DNA from: Coriaria nepalensis
Lineage: Eukaryota > Streptophyta > Magnoliopsida > Cucurbitales > Coriariaceae
Length of the DNA: 64,000 nt
Reading direction: 5' to 3'
Assembly (NCBI GenBank): GCA_027186245.1
Contig: CP114482.1
Coordinates: 30,833,209 to 30,897,208 of the forward strand
How positions within the stretch are numbered: the stretch's first letter is position 1; the number at the start of each line of letters is the position of its first letter. A model generated the notes under the pieces. It searched no databases, had not been told where the DNA came from, and worked only from the letters and a program-made list of their open reading frames with translations. Shown piece after piece: positions 1 through 11,263 of the stretch. The position numbers and the translations under genes were made by a program.

Positions 1-214
1 TGATCCTTATATGGTTTTGTAGGTATAGATTCATTTTTCAAAAGTCCATTCGAATACCTACCATTCATGATTTAGAGACTGTCTCGTTACTGACTATTCA
101 ATCACATTCAAGAATTTTTATCTCGATTTATATAACTTTGATTAAGGTGTTCCCAAACTCTACGGAAAGATCTAAGAATCTATTTGTATGATATATTTAG
201 TGAATGATTTTATA

Positions 215-394
215 ACACTTGGAATCAGTCTGAAATCTAAAACCAATCCGAAATCCGGATCACGGACCAGAACCAGTTTTAAACTCAGATCACAGACATG
301 AACCAATATGAAATTCAAATCACGGACGAGAAATAATCCGAAATCTAGGTCATGTATTGGAAGTAGTTTGAAATCCAGATCACGAACTGGAAAA
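215..394. repeat. 30-bp minisatellite
   Basis: About five imperfect copies of a 30-bp unit of the form AATCCGAAATC-nn-ATCACGGACC-nG start at 245, 275, 305, 335 and 365, in exact 30-bp phase, with a decayed unit before 245. ATCACGGAC or a close variant recurs at the same place in each unit. No coding frame runs through it. It may be an LTR or MITE subrepeat; nothing adjacent decides this. Confidence 0.75.
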
Positions 395-1970
395 CAAGTC
401 TAAGCAGACGAAGAGATTATGGGTGGAAGTAGACATTAAGGGTGGCAGACAAAGTGTTTACGGGCAGAAAGATGACCAACGGGAGAAGAGGAAGAAGAAC
501 ACAGACGGTGGCCGAAGAGATTATGGCCGGACAAAGAGGTGGTTTCTTTGGTGCATTTGTTGGTGGAAGAATGCTTAACGGTAGGGTAGGATAGTAAATT
601 CATAATCTTTTTATTTTTGTAATAAATAAAAAGAAAAAGAGTCTTATGACAAAACCTTTCAAAAAGTGTCTATTTTCCAAAACATTATTTGACTTAAGCT
701 TATATAACTAAGGCTCCCATCCAGAAATGGTAAATACAAAACAATCTAACATCATTGACCGTAACAGAAAAGGCTGCCACAAATCAAGTCATAGTTAAAA
801 TGTGTGGTGGATCATTTATCACTAGCAGAAAGATAAAGGAAAAGAGCAAAATATAAATATAAGAAATACGTCCGCACTTCCTAAACTTTGTCTGATTCAC
901 ACTTGCACCTCTTGGAATTAAGGTTGTTAATTATTCATTTATGTTCATGACAGTGTTTCGAGATTTAATATCGATGAATTATTCGTCTTACTTTCAAAAT
1001 AATTATTTACATTTCCCAATCATTTCAGACAAATGTTATTATAATGAAATTTTGTGTAATTTCATATAGTAAAGGCCAAAGGGGGTGCAAGTGCTAGTAA
1101 TATAGACTGAGTTACAGGCGTGTGTGAGCAATTCCGGTGAACTGTTATCAGATGTCAGATGGACAAGGAATGCCCAATTCCTGGAATAAAATTTGCTCAC
1201 CAGTACTACAACACACTATCATCTTGAGTGGTCAGGAAGAACTGTGAACCAAAAACTCGGTGCCAATTTACAAATGTAAACATTATATTTAATAAGGTAC
1301 TTGGTGAAACATGAGGGAGAATGACCAATGCATTAGTGATGTAACGAACCGGACTAGTCAAAAGAGGAAGATAAAACTGCAGCCAGGCGAGATAAAATGA
1401 GGAAAAATGCTAGAACAATTACCATGGAATATAAGGAGGTTGCTTTAACCAAGTAAAGGGTGAATATTTTCATGATAATTGACGTTAAAGATCAGATGAA
1501 GGAAACCGCAAATTAGCTTATACAAGTCTACTTATACAATGTAGCTATGTTATTTCATTTCTAACTAACCATTTATTTTTTCTTTCATTGTCTCAAGAAT
1601 TGATTGGTACAGTTCATGTTCTTGTCAATAGCGCATTTAGTTTCCCGTAAGCATTTGCCACTGCCTTTTTCAGTTCCGTTTATTGAATTTTTTTCCTCAC
1701 CATAATTTCTACAGTTTTTGTTCTTCAACGATTCGGAATACAAACGGTACACCGTCTACACTTAGCTCCATAAATTAGAAAGTTTGCCAGAATTCCCCTT
1801 TTCAAAATTATATTAAATTGGAAAAAATAAAGAGAAAAAAAAAATTAGAAGAAGAAAACCAAAAAGGAAATTCAAAGAAGCAATCTCAGAACCGAATAGA
1901 CTTCCATTGCAGAAACGCAAAAATTTAATGAAAATGCTGCAGAACACTTTGAATCTATCCATCATGACAA
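395..1970. other. no recognisable gene
   Basis: This stretch is AT-rich and has a locally GC-richer patch at about 420-590. I see no long open frame, transposon domain, LTR edge or RNA gene. If the exon at 1992-2162 belongs to a real gene, part of this would be its first intron, but I could not find a convincing second exon on the minus strand here. Confidence 0.5.
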
Positions 1971-1991
1971 TTAGAGAAAAGAAGGGTTTAC

Positions 1992-2162
1992 CTTGAGTGC
2001 CTCCTTAATAATAGGCCTCTGTATATCTGCAGGATTGAAGAAGCACGTCGTCTCATTATTTTTGCTGTCAAAGGGGGTAGAATTATTACCCAGAGGAAGA
2101 GCTCCACTGCGCCTAGGCTTCTTCGACGATGAAGTTGATGGGTTTAAAAATTGTTTTTTCAT
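1992..2162 (-). CDS. candidate first exon of a host gene (UPF0426-like, tentative)
   Basis: A 57-codon open stretch on the minus strand begins with MKKQFLNPSTSSSKKPRR and ends FFNPADIQRPIIKEALK, exactly at a plant-type donor (CTCAAG|GTAAAC, phase 0). Two upstream in-frame codons give an alternative Met at 2180. The N-terminus is Ser/Lys/Arg-rich, as in chloroplast transit peptides. The tail resembles, from memory, the start of the conserved core of the UPF0426 family (At1g28150-like), which continues KEPVAFMGG in that family. The upstream DNA (2200-2390) is CT-rich on the minus strand, like a plant 5' leader. No second exon was found between 1 and 1991, so the gene either has a long first intron leaving the window or is a stranded exon. 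The family guess is inference. Confidence 0.38.
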
Positions 2163-2399
2163 CTGCAACTGTGTTCCCAAATTTCACAAGAATGGACAGG
2201 GTAATTGCATTCGAGAAAGGAAGATGAGGAATTAGAGGAAGAGAGAAAAAAAAGAAAAGAAATTTACCGAAGAAAATGGAACGGAGTAGAGGAAGCCGGA
2301 CATCTTTACACGAACACACAACCGCTTCTTCACTTTCCGGCTCGCAGCTGGTATTATTTTCTATTTCGTTTTTTTTTTTCATATACCAAACTTTTCTAA

Positions 2400-2981
2400 C
2401 GGCGAAATAATCATCTTGAACCCTCTCTGAACTTTCAATTATTATAATTTATTCCTCAATCTGTATGAAATATATTTCAAACTCTTAGGGCAGAATTCCT
2501 TATAAATAATTTGTAACTGTTAACACTCAAATTAAATATCTCATATTAATATATATTCATATCACATAATATATGATACATCGTATCATAAAGAAGTTAA
2601 TACTTTTAGGTCATCAGCTTGCTTTGTTGCTTAATTATCTATTATTTATTGTTGAATCTGATTCTAAAACTTTCACTTAAATTATCCGTAAATATTATCC
2701 GAATTGACGGCTTCGTATTTTTAGAATACTATTAAGTTATGGCTTCTTTCCTTTCATACCAATGTTATTCATGTGTTTTAGCGAATGCAATTTTGTGGCA
2801 GATGCCCTATCCTATTTAGGGACAAAATTTACTGTTTTATTTTCTGTTGAGAATTCGGTTCCTCGTTCCGTTACTCTTTGTTTGCTCAAAGATAGGTCGA
2901 AGATTCTATTTATTAGGATGTAAATCATTTCTTCTTCAGTATATAAGCTACACATTCTTTTAAATATATATATATATATAT
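2400..2981. other. AT-rich intergenic sequence
   Basis: No open frame or element edge is recognised. It ends in a (TA)n run at about 2966-2981 that serves as insertion site for the MITE that follows. Confidence 0.5.
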
Positions 2982-3697
2982 TAGAGATGTCAAAACGGAC
3001 CGCCTGATCACATCGGGGTTTTCACTATTTTAGGCCGGGCCGGGCTGAGCCAATAAAAAAAAATTGGGTCGGGTTGGGCCCGGCCCATTTGCTAAATATA
3101 TGCTTAAGCCTCGCTCGAGAATCCTCTTAAGTTTATCTCGAGCCTGACCAAGTCTAAAAAGGAGTCCGACCTAGCTCGATACTTTTCTAAATAAAATAAT
3201 AATAATAATAATAAATAAATAATTTTTTGATCAAATAATGACTTTATTGCATATTATTAATTAATATATAGATGATTAATCTATTGTAGCTTAATTATCA
3301 TGGTTCCAACAAAAAATATGAGAGAGAAAATATGATGAAGAATTATAGTGAAAATGGGATATTCATAGGAAAAATTCGGGTTGAGTGAAAATTTAAAAAT
3401 TATCATATGAAATAGGTAAAATAAAAGAAATATATATGTAAGGATAAAAAAAAAAAAAAGAATTCTCCCTTAAAAAACATAAAAAAAAAATTAAAATTTG
3501 AAGGGCCTAACTAGGCTCGATAAGGCTAGCCTAGTCGAGCCCAACCGGGCTAGAATGTCAGGCTGGGCTGATCCAACGGATTTGGAAATGTATCAAAGAC
3601 CGGCCCATAAAAAATGGGCTGGACAGAGTTTCAAGCCGAGCTTTTTTACTTAGCTATGGATTGGGCCAAAAAACCCGACCCATTTTAACATATCTAA
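2982..3697. mobile_element. hAT-type non-autonomous element (MITE)
   Basis: The left end reads TTAGAGATGTCAAAACGGAC and the right end, reverse-complemented, TTAGATATGTTAAAATGGGT: terminal inverted repeats of the TAGRGATGTCAAAA type common in plant hAT elements. The flanks are TATATATA and TATATATC, a 7/8 match to an 8-bp hAT target duplication, though the site is a TA repeat so this is weak. The interior is strikingly GC-rich at both ends (GGCCGGGCCGGGC, GGGTCGGGTTGGGCC) around an AT-rich core with (TAA)n at about 3196-3215. There is no transposase. A related scrap lies at 52237-52492. Confidence 0.72.
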
Positions 3698-3822
3698 TAT
3701 ATATCATAAGGATATATATATATATAATAAAATTAAACTTCAACATAGATTATGTGTCAGCTTTTATAATCAAATTTTTTAAAATATATTTATCAAACTT
3801 ATCTCTTTCTTCGATATTGCAG

Positions 3823-3860
3823 CCCTCCCTCCCTCCCCTCTCTCTCTCTCTCTCTCTCCT
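3823..3860. repeat. CT-rich microsatellite
   Basis: CCCTCCCTCCCTCCCC runs into (TC)n. It is a simple repeat; the open frame crossing it is low-complexity. Confidence 0.9.
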
Positions 3861-4738
3861 TTGTTGTTTGCTAATTCGGGATTGAATTCAAATTCGCGCA
3901 ATCTGAGTTTGACTAAAAAATATAGCTATATTTTAGCCTTTAACCCTACAAAAAAACAAAAAGCTTTCAAACTTTTTATTTCAAAGTTTATGTAGCTTCT
4001 AACATGATAGAAAATTAAGTATTTAATTATATCAGTGATCTATACAAGAAAATGAAGAAGAAGAAGATTAACATATTAAAGTACAAATTTACGAGGATTT
4101 AAATATTCTCAACTTAAAAGTAAATAATAAACTTATTAATATCAATATGGTTCTCCTTAATGAAAAAGTGAGTCTACTATTTATCTCATATATAATTTAA
4201 TGATTAAATGATAATAACCTAATATTTAATTTTTTCTATATTTTTCATAAGGTCAGATCATGAACCAATTTGTAAATCATCTTAAAGAAATATTGAGTGA
4301 GGGTGCATCTAGATTTGTACATTAGTGTTGTGCCAAACAAGAGGAGTAACAAAATTGTTAATCTGGTAAGGTCTTACGCCAAAACCTTTGTAAAAGTAAT
4401 TGATGAGAACTCTGTTAGGATAGGACCAATTCGAGATGGCAAATCCCCAAAGAAGATGAATCAGTGAAGAATCAAGATGACGAAGAAGAATATAGAACAT
4501 AGAAGAAGATGAAATTTTCATTAATTTGATAATTGATTTCAACAGCTAACTTGGGTATTTCTATATGATAATAAATTTACTTTCTAATATTTCTTTGGAT
4601 GACAACATGTCGTTTCTAGAATCAAATCGACACGTAGTCCTTCAATTCCTTATGGGTAGAAATCATCCTTTGATGCCTGCTTCTGAAACTCATTCTAGCT
4701 TTTTGTATCAATTCCTACCCCTTCAAAACAAATCTTGT
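3861..4738. other. no recognisable gene
   Basis: AT-rich sequence without a supported feature. The part near 4300-4738 may be untranslated or LTR sequence of the Ty3 scrap that follows, but I could not define LTR ends. Confidence 0.4.
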
Positions 4739-5085
4739 CCTCAAGGTTGAACTGAGGATAAAGATCTTTAAATAATCCAGATTTTCCCAAGAAGTTTCTT
4801 CCACCGGCAAACTTCCCATTGGACCAATATCTGTCTTACCCATATTTTGGATCTTGATGGTCCTGGAATTTAAGACTGCAACTGGAGCTATTAAGGGCTT
4901 ATTCTGAATTGCACGTTGAGGTAAAGCAAGCTGATCTACTTTTATAGGATTAATGCAATTCTTAAGAAAAGACACATGAAATACGGGATGGATTTTACTT
5001 CCTTCAGGCAGCTGTAATTTATAAGCTACCTGACCAATCCTTTGCAAAATTTGAAGAGAGGGCCATAGAATCTCCTACCGAGCTT
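4739..5085 (-). pseudogene. Ty3/gypsy integrase C-terminal scrap
   Basis: Read on the minus strand, this encodes the end of a chromovirus-type polyprotein: KLGRRFYGP, a frameshift near 5060, then [37 protein letters not shown], and [12 protein letters not shown]. These are the conserved post-integrase GPY/F motif (YGP...IGxVAYKLxLP), the HPVFHVS motif and the chromodomain-like LPVEExTWE. A second frame change near 4745 spoils the usual LEDKV ending. Everything upstream of the YGP motif is missing, so this is a 3' fragment of a larger element inserted here and cut. Confidence 0.85.
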
Positions 5086-5212
5086 AGAATATTAATGTCC
5101 AGCTAATGAAGTTTACTTGTGGGGATGTAATTTCACATAAGCCCAATATCCCACGTCCAAAGAAAACTCTTTTCAGTGCTTATCCGCTTGCATCTTCATT
5201 CTTTGTTGAGTT

Positions 5213-5343
5213 AACTCCATATTACTCCACAAAGTGTTATATCAAAGTAGAATCCACAACTTCATTGATGAAGAACCTAAAAAATCCCCTTTATAAACAT
5301 CCCCTTTAAAAAGGCATAACTCCATATTATTCCACAAAGTGTT
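5213..5343. repeat. short direct repeat pair
   Basis: Two 27-bp copies with one mismatch (AACTCCATATTACTCCACAA and AACTCCATATTATTCCACAA, each followed by AGTGTTA) begin at 5213 and 5317, 104 bp apart. Confidence 0.75.
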
Positions 5344-5349
5344 AATGAG

Positions 5350-5870
5350 AATTACTGACTATATTACATGTGATCCTTAGACCTGAGATCACCATAATAT
5401 CTTATGTCTTGGGTTTCATGTTTTAATATCATTCCAATTAGTTATAGGCAAGGGTGAACATAAGGCAAACCGCTAGGCATAAAATATTATATATAAAGGT
5501 TGTGTGTGATCAAGAGAGAATTCATCATTTCCGTATTTGAAAATAGATCCTATGAATTATATATACTTTATTGAACAAGTAATATTTACAAAGTAGTACG
5601 GTATGAAATGAATTTATGTAAATCTATTATCGACGTTTATTAAAGATATAATGATTCATATGATTTGTCTGTTAAAGTTTAACAGTTAAATTAGACCCTA
5701 TGACGAGTCGGGATATTGACAAGATGGAAGGATCATTAATTAGAAGTATACTACTCATTTATCGGGTAGTTTTGACACTTTACTAGAAGTCAATCTTTAC
5801 TTGGAGGTTTAGGTTATTTAATCATGAAATAACAAGTTAACTATTTAATTTAAAAAGTATTTTAAATTTA
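5350..5870 (+). repeat. LTR fragment of the copia B/C/E family
   Basis: It follows the middle of the LTR at 53244-55300 (about 53740-54240) in the same orientation. Shared landmarks include CTTAGACCTGAGATC, GGTATGNNATGAA, GTTTAACA and a TTAACTATTTAATTTAA stretch. Both LTR ends are missing. It directly abuts the truncated gypsy 1 LTR. Confidence 0.75.
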
Positions 5871-5881
5871 ATAAATTTAAT

Positions 5882-7268
5882 TGTCTCCGTCTAAGTTCTT
5901 GATCCAAACCGAGACTTTATATAACATCTCTCTGTCTAAGTACACGATCCAGACCAATGACTCTTTCTTCCTTTTTAGATTTTCTATTTTGTTTAGTTTC
6001 CTTCGATTTACTTTTCTATTTTCAATTGTCTAGGTTTAGACCTTGTTTCTAGCACTTGTTGTGCTATAACATTATGAAATCTTGAAGTTATTCTCTCCAA
6101 ATATCTTATTAAGATGTTGTATAAATTACAGCTCAAGATTCGTATGTTTGCCACTAAAAAATTAATTTGTCTTAAGACTATCTGTTATAGCAGACGTCGA
6201 CCCGTCGACCCCTTGAGTACTTCAAGCTCTTCGCATACTGAGGGAGTCGACCCTATCGACCCATAGACCGGTCGAGCAATCGAGTTATCAATTCCCTTCA
6301 TGTTAACTTCTGAAATTTAAAAATTCTTTGTTCTACTGTCTTAAAATTTCAATTCTTGTATCAATTTAAAGGGTATGACATCTAGTTTTCTTCCATAAAG
6401 TTTCAAGGTCCATCAGGAACTTTATCATGACCAAAAGTTTATATCTAAGAGAACCTAGAGGCCTCTATTCTAGCATCATTTTTGAAATTAGCTTCGGTGA
6501 TTATTATTCAGTTTGGGTGTTCTATTTGGTTTCATTTATTTTTTTTTCTAGATTGCAACATAACCTAGAAACTATTTCCTCATCTTGCTCAACGTGAGTC
6601 TTCTACTTATTAGCATCATTGTTTATTAATCCTCCCAATCTGCTTAGTATACACCATATCCAGAACTTAGGAAGGTAAATGTCGATAGTTTACTTACTCT
6701 TAATACCTTGTTACGCCTGAACCTTCATTGAAATCTAACTTCTTGTTTGACCCCTTTCTGGATGAGCACTGGAAATCAGAAGTAGCCGTGTTTTCTATTA
6801 AAGAATATGATCTATAGTGAGGGTCATTTTTACCCAGATCGGATCTAAAATAATTATTCATCTTAGCTTTGAATAGGACATCCTTATCTTGCCTGGTTGC
6901 TTATCCAAAGCAGGAGGTGGACTTGATCATCAACCTATTATATCTCTTGCTTCCTGCTTTTGCTGATTCATACTACTATTCATTTAATTTTATTATTATT
7001 ATTATTTATTTTTTTCATTTTCTTACATGTTATGTAGTTAACATCTATGGTATACTTGCCATACTTACCTACTTATTGAGGCAGTGACCATACTATTACT
7101 ACCATTTATAAATGTATATATGTATATTTATTAACACTTTTTTTTGTAGATTTTTACTGTATATGTATGTGTAGTATATACAGTTTATTTTTTTTTAAAA
7201 GGACAATACTATTTTTGTAATTTATTTGCCAATCAACTATTGATTATTCCTGTTAGAGGGGGTTTATA
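5882..7268 (-). repeat. gypsy 1 3' LTR (truncated)
   Basis: On the minus strand the LTR begins after a polypurine tract (AAGGAGGGGAGAA, at about 7268-7280), itself after the usual FEDKI-like tail of Ty3 pol. It runs down to about 5882. It ends in subrepeats of the type GTCTnAGTTCTnGATCCAGACC that are also found at the far end of the 5' LTR (14047-14166). The LTR part next to the PBS is missing, so the two LTRs of this element overlap only in the subrepeat zone. It contains GTCGACCC motifs at about 6197-6290. Confidence 0.6.
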
Positions 7269-7463
7269 TTCTCCCCTCCTTATAAGAATTTTGTCCTCGA
7301 AATTTCTTAAATTTGCTATTTACTCATAAGTAGTCTAAGATTACTTATAATCTCTTCCATAGTCTTATTAATCATATTTTATACTGGAACCCCACTTCCA
7401 CTATTTTCCCTGTATTACAAGGAACACACCTCTATACTATCAGATTCTCACTCCGTGACTTCA

Positions 7464-7780
7464 GGTTACATATGTTATCACCGTCAAATGCTTTCACTCT
7501 AAGACTTTTACACGGTACCCTTACTACCGTTGAGTTTAAGCATGATCACTATCATTTCCTGATCATTTATTTTAAGTCTTTTACATATCATCTTACTTTC
7601 AAGCTATTTCTCTGGGAAGTAGGTTACTCATGCTACCACCGTCGAGTTCTTTCACTCTTGGACTACTTACATGGTACACTTACCATCGTCGAGTTTAGCT
7701 TGCTCATTATCATATTATGATCATTTATCCTATGGGGGAGGGAAGTCATGTTTAATAAGAGAGCCTTTTGTAGGACATCT
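7464..7780. repeat. 158-bp tandem duplication
   Basis: GGTTAC followed by a shared block (TnTCACCGTC, CTTTCACTCT, GGTAC, ACCGTnGAGTTTA) occurs at 7464 and again at 7622, a period of 158 bp. It lies between the integrase end and the 3' LTR of gypsy 1, in untranslated sequence. Confidence 0.75.
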
Positions 7781-7842
7781 AATTGACTAATATAGGTTCA
7801 ACGAAATTAAACTTGAATTGTATGTTGAAGGCTTAACCCTTT

Positions 7843-7896
7843 CCCCCCCCCCCTACCCCCCCCCCCCCCACCCCCCTCCCCCCCTTTTTTTTTTTT
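7843..7896. repeat. oligo-C tract followed by oligo-T
   Basis: Positions 7843-7884 are 38 C of 42, in runs of 11, 14, 6 and 7 broken by single T or A, followed by 12 T. On the minus strand this is four long G-runs with 1-2 nt spacers, a textbook G-quadruplex pattern. It interrupts gypsy 1 just after the integrase C-terminal frame. Confidence 0.95.
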
Positions 7897-9320
7897 CTAT
7901 TTTACTGTTACTTCTATTTTTTTACTTTGCCATAGTACCTTAACTAGGGGTATAATCTTAATCCTTAATATCTTCTCCTCGTGGTCTAGGACCTGCGCTG
8001 ACCTTTGCTCATAGGATAAATCTTCCTGGACCTGAATAGGTTCATGTTCTAGTATGTGGGAGGGATTAGATATGTACTTCTTCAGCATAGAGAAGTGGAA
8101 CACATTATGTACTAAGGATATCTCTCATGGCAAAGCGAGCTTATAAGCAACTTTGCCCATATGTTCTAATATTTCGTATGGTCTGATGTATCGTGAGCTT
8201 AGTTTTCCCTTAGTGCCAAACCACATTAAGCCTTTCATAGGTGAAGCTTTTAGAAACCTAGAGTTTCCAATTTGAAACTCCATAGGTCTATGTCTTTTAT
8301 CTACATAGCTCTTTTGTAGGCTAAGAGTGGTTTCCATTCTTTGTTTTATTTTCTTAATGGCTTCAGTGGTAGATTTCATGAATTCAGAGTTCATTAGTCT
8401 CCCTTCTCCTGTTTCATACCAGTGAAGTAGAGATCTACATGTTCCCCCATACAAAACTTCATACAGTGTCATTCCAATGGATGCTTGGAAACTATTATTA
8501 TAAGAGAATTTTATTAAAGGTAGATACTTATTCCAAGCCCCTTTGAATTCCAAAACAGATGCTCGAAACATATCTTCCAATGTTTGGATAGTCCTCTATG
8601 ACTGACTGTCCGTTTGCGGGTGTAAAGTCGTGCTAAGCTTAAACTTCGTTCCCATTGCTTCTTGTACACCGCTCCAAAAAGTAGCAGTAAATCTGTTATC
8701 ACGATATGAAATTATTGACCATGGCACTCCATGTAATCGAACAATTTCATTCACATATAGTTTTGCCAATTTCTCTAGTGAATGTGTGCTTCTTATTGTT
8801 AGGAAGTGCGTGGATTTGGTCAATCTGTCAACAATTACCCATCGTTCCCCTTCGTCGTTATAGGGAGTCCTATAATGAAATCCATAGTGATTTGTTCTCA
8901 TTTCCACTCTGAAATTTCAATTGTTTGTAACTCCTCTGCCGGGCATTGATGCTCAACCTTAACTCATTGACAAGTCAGGTACCTTTCTACAAATTCAACC
9001 ACATCCTTCTTCACACCCGTCCACTAGAAGTGCTCCTTCAAGTCCTTATACATCTTAGTTTCTCCTGGATGTATAGAATACTGGGTTTTATGTACTTCTT
9101 ATAGAATATGACGTCTTACTTCCTCATTATTAGGGACACACATTCTTCCTTTATAGTTAAGGGTCCTGTGAGGGGAAAGACTAAACTTCTGATTCTTCCC
9201 TTTTTTAACTTCCTTTTGAATTCTCCATAAGTTTGGATCAACTGTTGGAGAATCCTTCATTCCACCAAAAATGGTCGGTTGTAGGGTTAACGTTGACATT
9301 TCTCCTATAACCATCTCCAA
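7897..9320 (-). pseudogene. gypsy 1 integrase
   Basis: The zinc-binding H2C2 region is at about 9320-8930 (CVPNNEEVRRHIL, then YSIHPGETKMYKDLKEHF), the catalytic core at 8907-8480 (WVIVDRLTKSTHFL; IISYRDNRFTATFW; LHPQTDSQS), and the C-terminal GPY/F-like tail at 8480-7897 (SRYIRPYEILEHMGKVAYKL, HNVFHFSMLKKYI, LVKVLWQ). The enzyme would join cDNA to host DNA. The catalytic second Asp of the usual SDRD motif appears as Tyr (SYRD), and stops break the frame near 9110, 8595 and 8125. The tail stops at the oligo-C tract before the usual VEEATWE motif. Confidence 0.88.
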
Positions 9321-9329
9321 ACTTACTCA

Positions 9330-10640
9330 TGGATTTGGTTTTGCAATTGTTGAGGCAAGATATGAATTGCCATCAATATTGCCTGAATATTCCGACTTAA
9401 CGCATCAGCAAATGTTTTTGCCTTCCTAGGGTGATAGAGAATCTCATAATCATAATTCTTTACCAATTATAGTCATCTCTTTGTCTCTTATTGAGTTCCT
9501 TTTGGATGAAGATGTACTTGAAACTCTTATGATCTATGAATATCTTGCAATGGGCTCTGTAGAGTTAGTGTCGCCATATTTTCAAGGCAAACACCACCAC
9601 TACTAATTCCAAGTCATGAGTTGGGTAGTTCCTCTCATGCTCCTTCATTTGCCTTGATCAATAAGCTACTACTTTGACATCTTGCATTATAACTGCCCCT
9701 AGTCCAATCTTTGATGCGTCGCTATATATCATAAACTCTACCTCCTCGGTAGGTATGATGAGAATAGGCGCACTAGTAAGTCTATTCTTTATCTCCTGGA
9801 AGCTCTGTTTACACTTTTTCATTCACTCATACTTCTTCTCTTTCTTAGTAAGAGCTGTGAGTGGTGCCGTAAGACTAGAAAATCCTTCTATGAATCTTCT
9901 ATAGTAACCTGTTAATCCAAGAAAACTCTGAATTTCTATAATAGTGGTAGGAGTTGGCCATTTCATTATGGCTTCAATCTTTGTAGGGTCCAGCGATATT
10001 CCTCTACTTGACACTACATGTCCGAAGAATTTCATCTTGTCTAGCCAAAACTCACATTTGGAAAACTTCGCAAGTAATTTTTGTTCCTTTCATATCCGTA
10101 GCATGACTTTTAAATGATATCCATACTTCTCTTTAGATTTGGAATAAACGAGTATATAATCGATAAATACTATTACCGATTTATCGAGAAAGTTTTTGTA
10201 CATGCAATTCATGAAATCCATAAATATTGTTGGGGCATTGGTTAAACCAAACAGAATTACCAAGAACTCATAATGTCTGTAACGAGTCCCAAAAGTCATT
10301 TTTGGGATGTCTTCCTCTTTAATTTTTAGCTGGTGATATCCTGATTGCAAATCAATCTTTAAGAAAGTTGATGCCCCTTTTTGTTAATCAAACAAATCAT
10401 CAATCCTTGGTAGTGAATATTTGATCAAACAAACATAGCCTCAGCATTCTGTCCTTCTTCTTTACAAATAAGATAGGTGCTCCCCAAGGGGAATGGCTTA
10501 GTCGTATAAATCTTTTCTCCATTAACTCTTGTAACTGAGTCTGTAACTCTTTGAGTTCCACTGGTGCCATTTGATACCATATCTTAGATATGGGCGCCGT
10601 CCCTCGTACCACTTCAAATTCAAAGGTGATGACTCGGTCT
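9330..10640 (-). pseudogene. gypsy 1 reverse transcriptase and RNase H
   Basis: The RT begins with PVELKELQTQLQELMEKRFI and SPWGAPILFVKKKD (about 10580-10440). A small deletion and frameshift follow near 10430, then YHQLKIKEEDIPKMTFGTRY and FGLTNAP. The active-site box reads FIDYILVYS, so one catalytic Asp of FIDD has become Tyr. The thumb and connection read FFGHVVSSRGISLDPTKIEA and SFLGLTGYYRRFIEGFS (10035-9823). RNase H follows to about 9330 (IYSDASKIGLGAVIMQ, then [17 protein letters not shown]) with an internal stop. It would copy element RNA into DNA but cannot as it stands. Confidence 0.88.
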
Positions 10641-11263
10641 GGTGGTAGACCTAGTAACTCTTCTGGGAACACTTCAACAAAATGCTTGACTACTGGTATA
10701 TCTCTTGGACCAATCTTTACTTCTATCGTTTCATCCACGATGCTAACTAGATAACCGATACAACCTTGATCTAGCAACTCCTTCGCCTTCATTTTTGAGA
10801 TCATCATTTGAGGTTGTCTTATAGAGTCTCCCTCGTATTCAAATCCTTCTTCACCATCCAGATTAAATGTGACCTTGCGATCTCTACATCCAATAGATAC
10901 ATTGTGTTTTCCAAAGAAGTCCATTCCTAGGATAACGTCGTAATCATGTATGTCTATGATAACAAGGTCTACATACAGTTCTCTTCCAAAAATGAGAATT
11001 GGTATTGCATGAAACCAATAAATAGATAACAGGACTTCCCTTGAGGGAAGGGCGGCCCTGAAGGTTTGTCCTAGTGTATCCTTACTTCTATCATATTTAT
11101 GAGCAAAGGAATGCGATGCAAAGCAATGAGTTGCACCAAAAGCAAGCAATACATAAGCATTTAAATTGGCAATAGTAAGCTGGCCTGTCATCGTGCCCAA
11201 GGTTCCTTGAGCTCTTGGTGGATTGGGGTTTTTATCCTCAGGTGCTCGATTGCGGCATTTCAA
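10641..11263 (-). pseudogene. gypsy 1 aspartic protease and linker
   Basis: One open frame runs from the end of gag through protease into RT. The protease core reads VLLAFGATHCFASHSF where the family has (L/I)DSGATHSF: the catalytic Asp is Ala and the Ser is Phe. Downstream, VIIDIHDYDVILGMDFFGKH matches the second protease signature (YDVILGMDWL). The linker KELLDQGCIGYLVSIVD, VVKHFVEVFPEELLGLPPD is typical of Tekay/Del elements. The frame is open but the active site is lost. Confidence 0.88.

Noticed and set aside
245..394. Possible CRISPR-like array
   Set aside because: Contiguous 30-bp units with no spacers, in plant nuclear DNA: a minisatellite.
3661..3885. 74-codon open frame on the plus strand
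   Set aside because: It starts in the MITE end and runs through the CT microsatellite; no domain.
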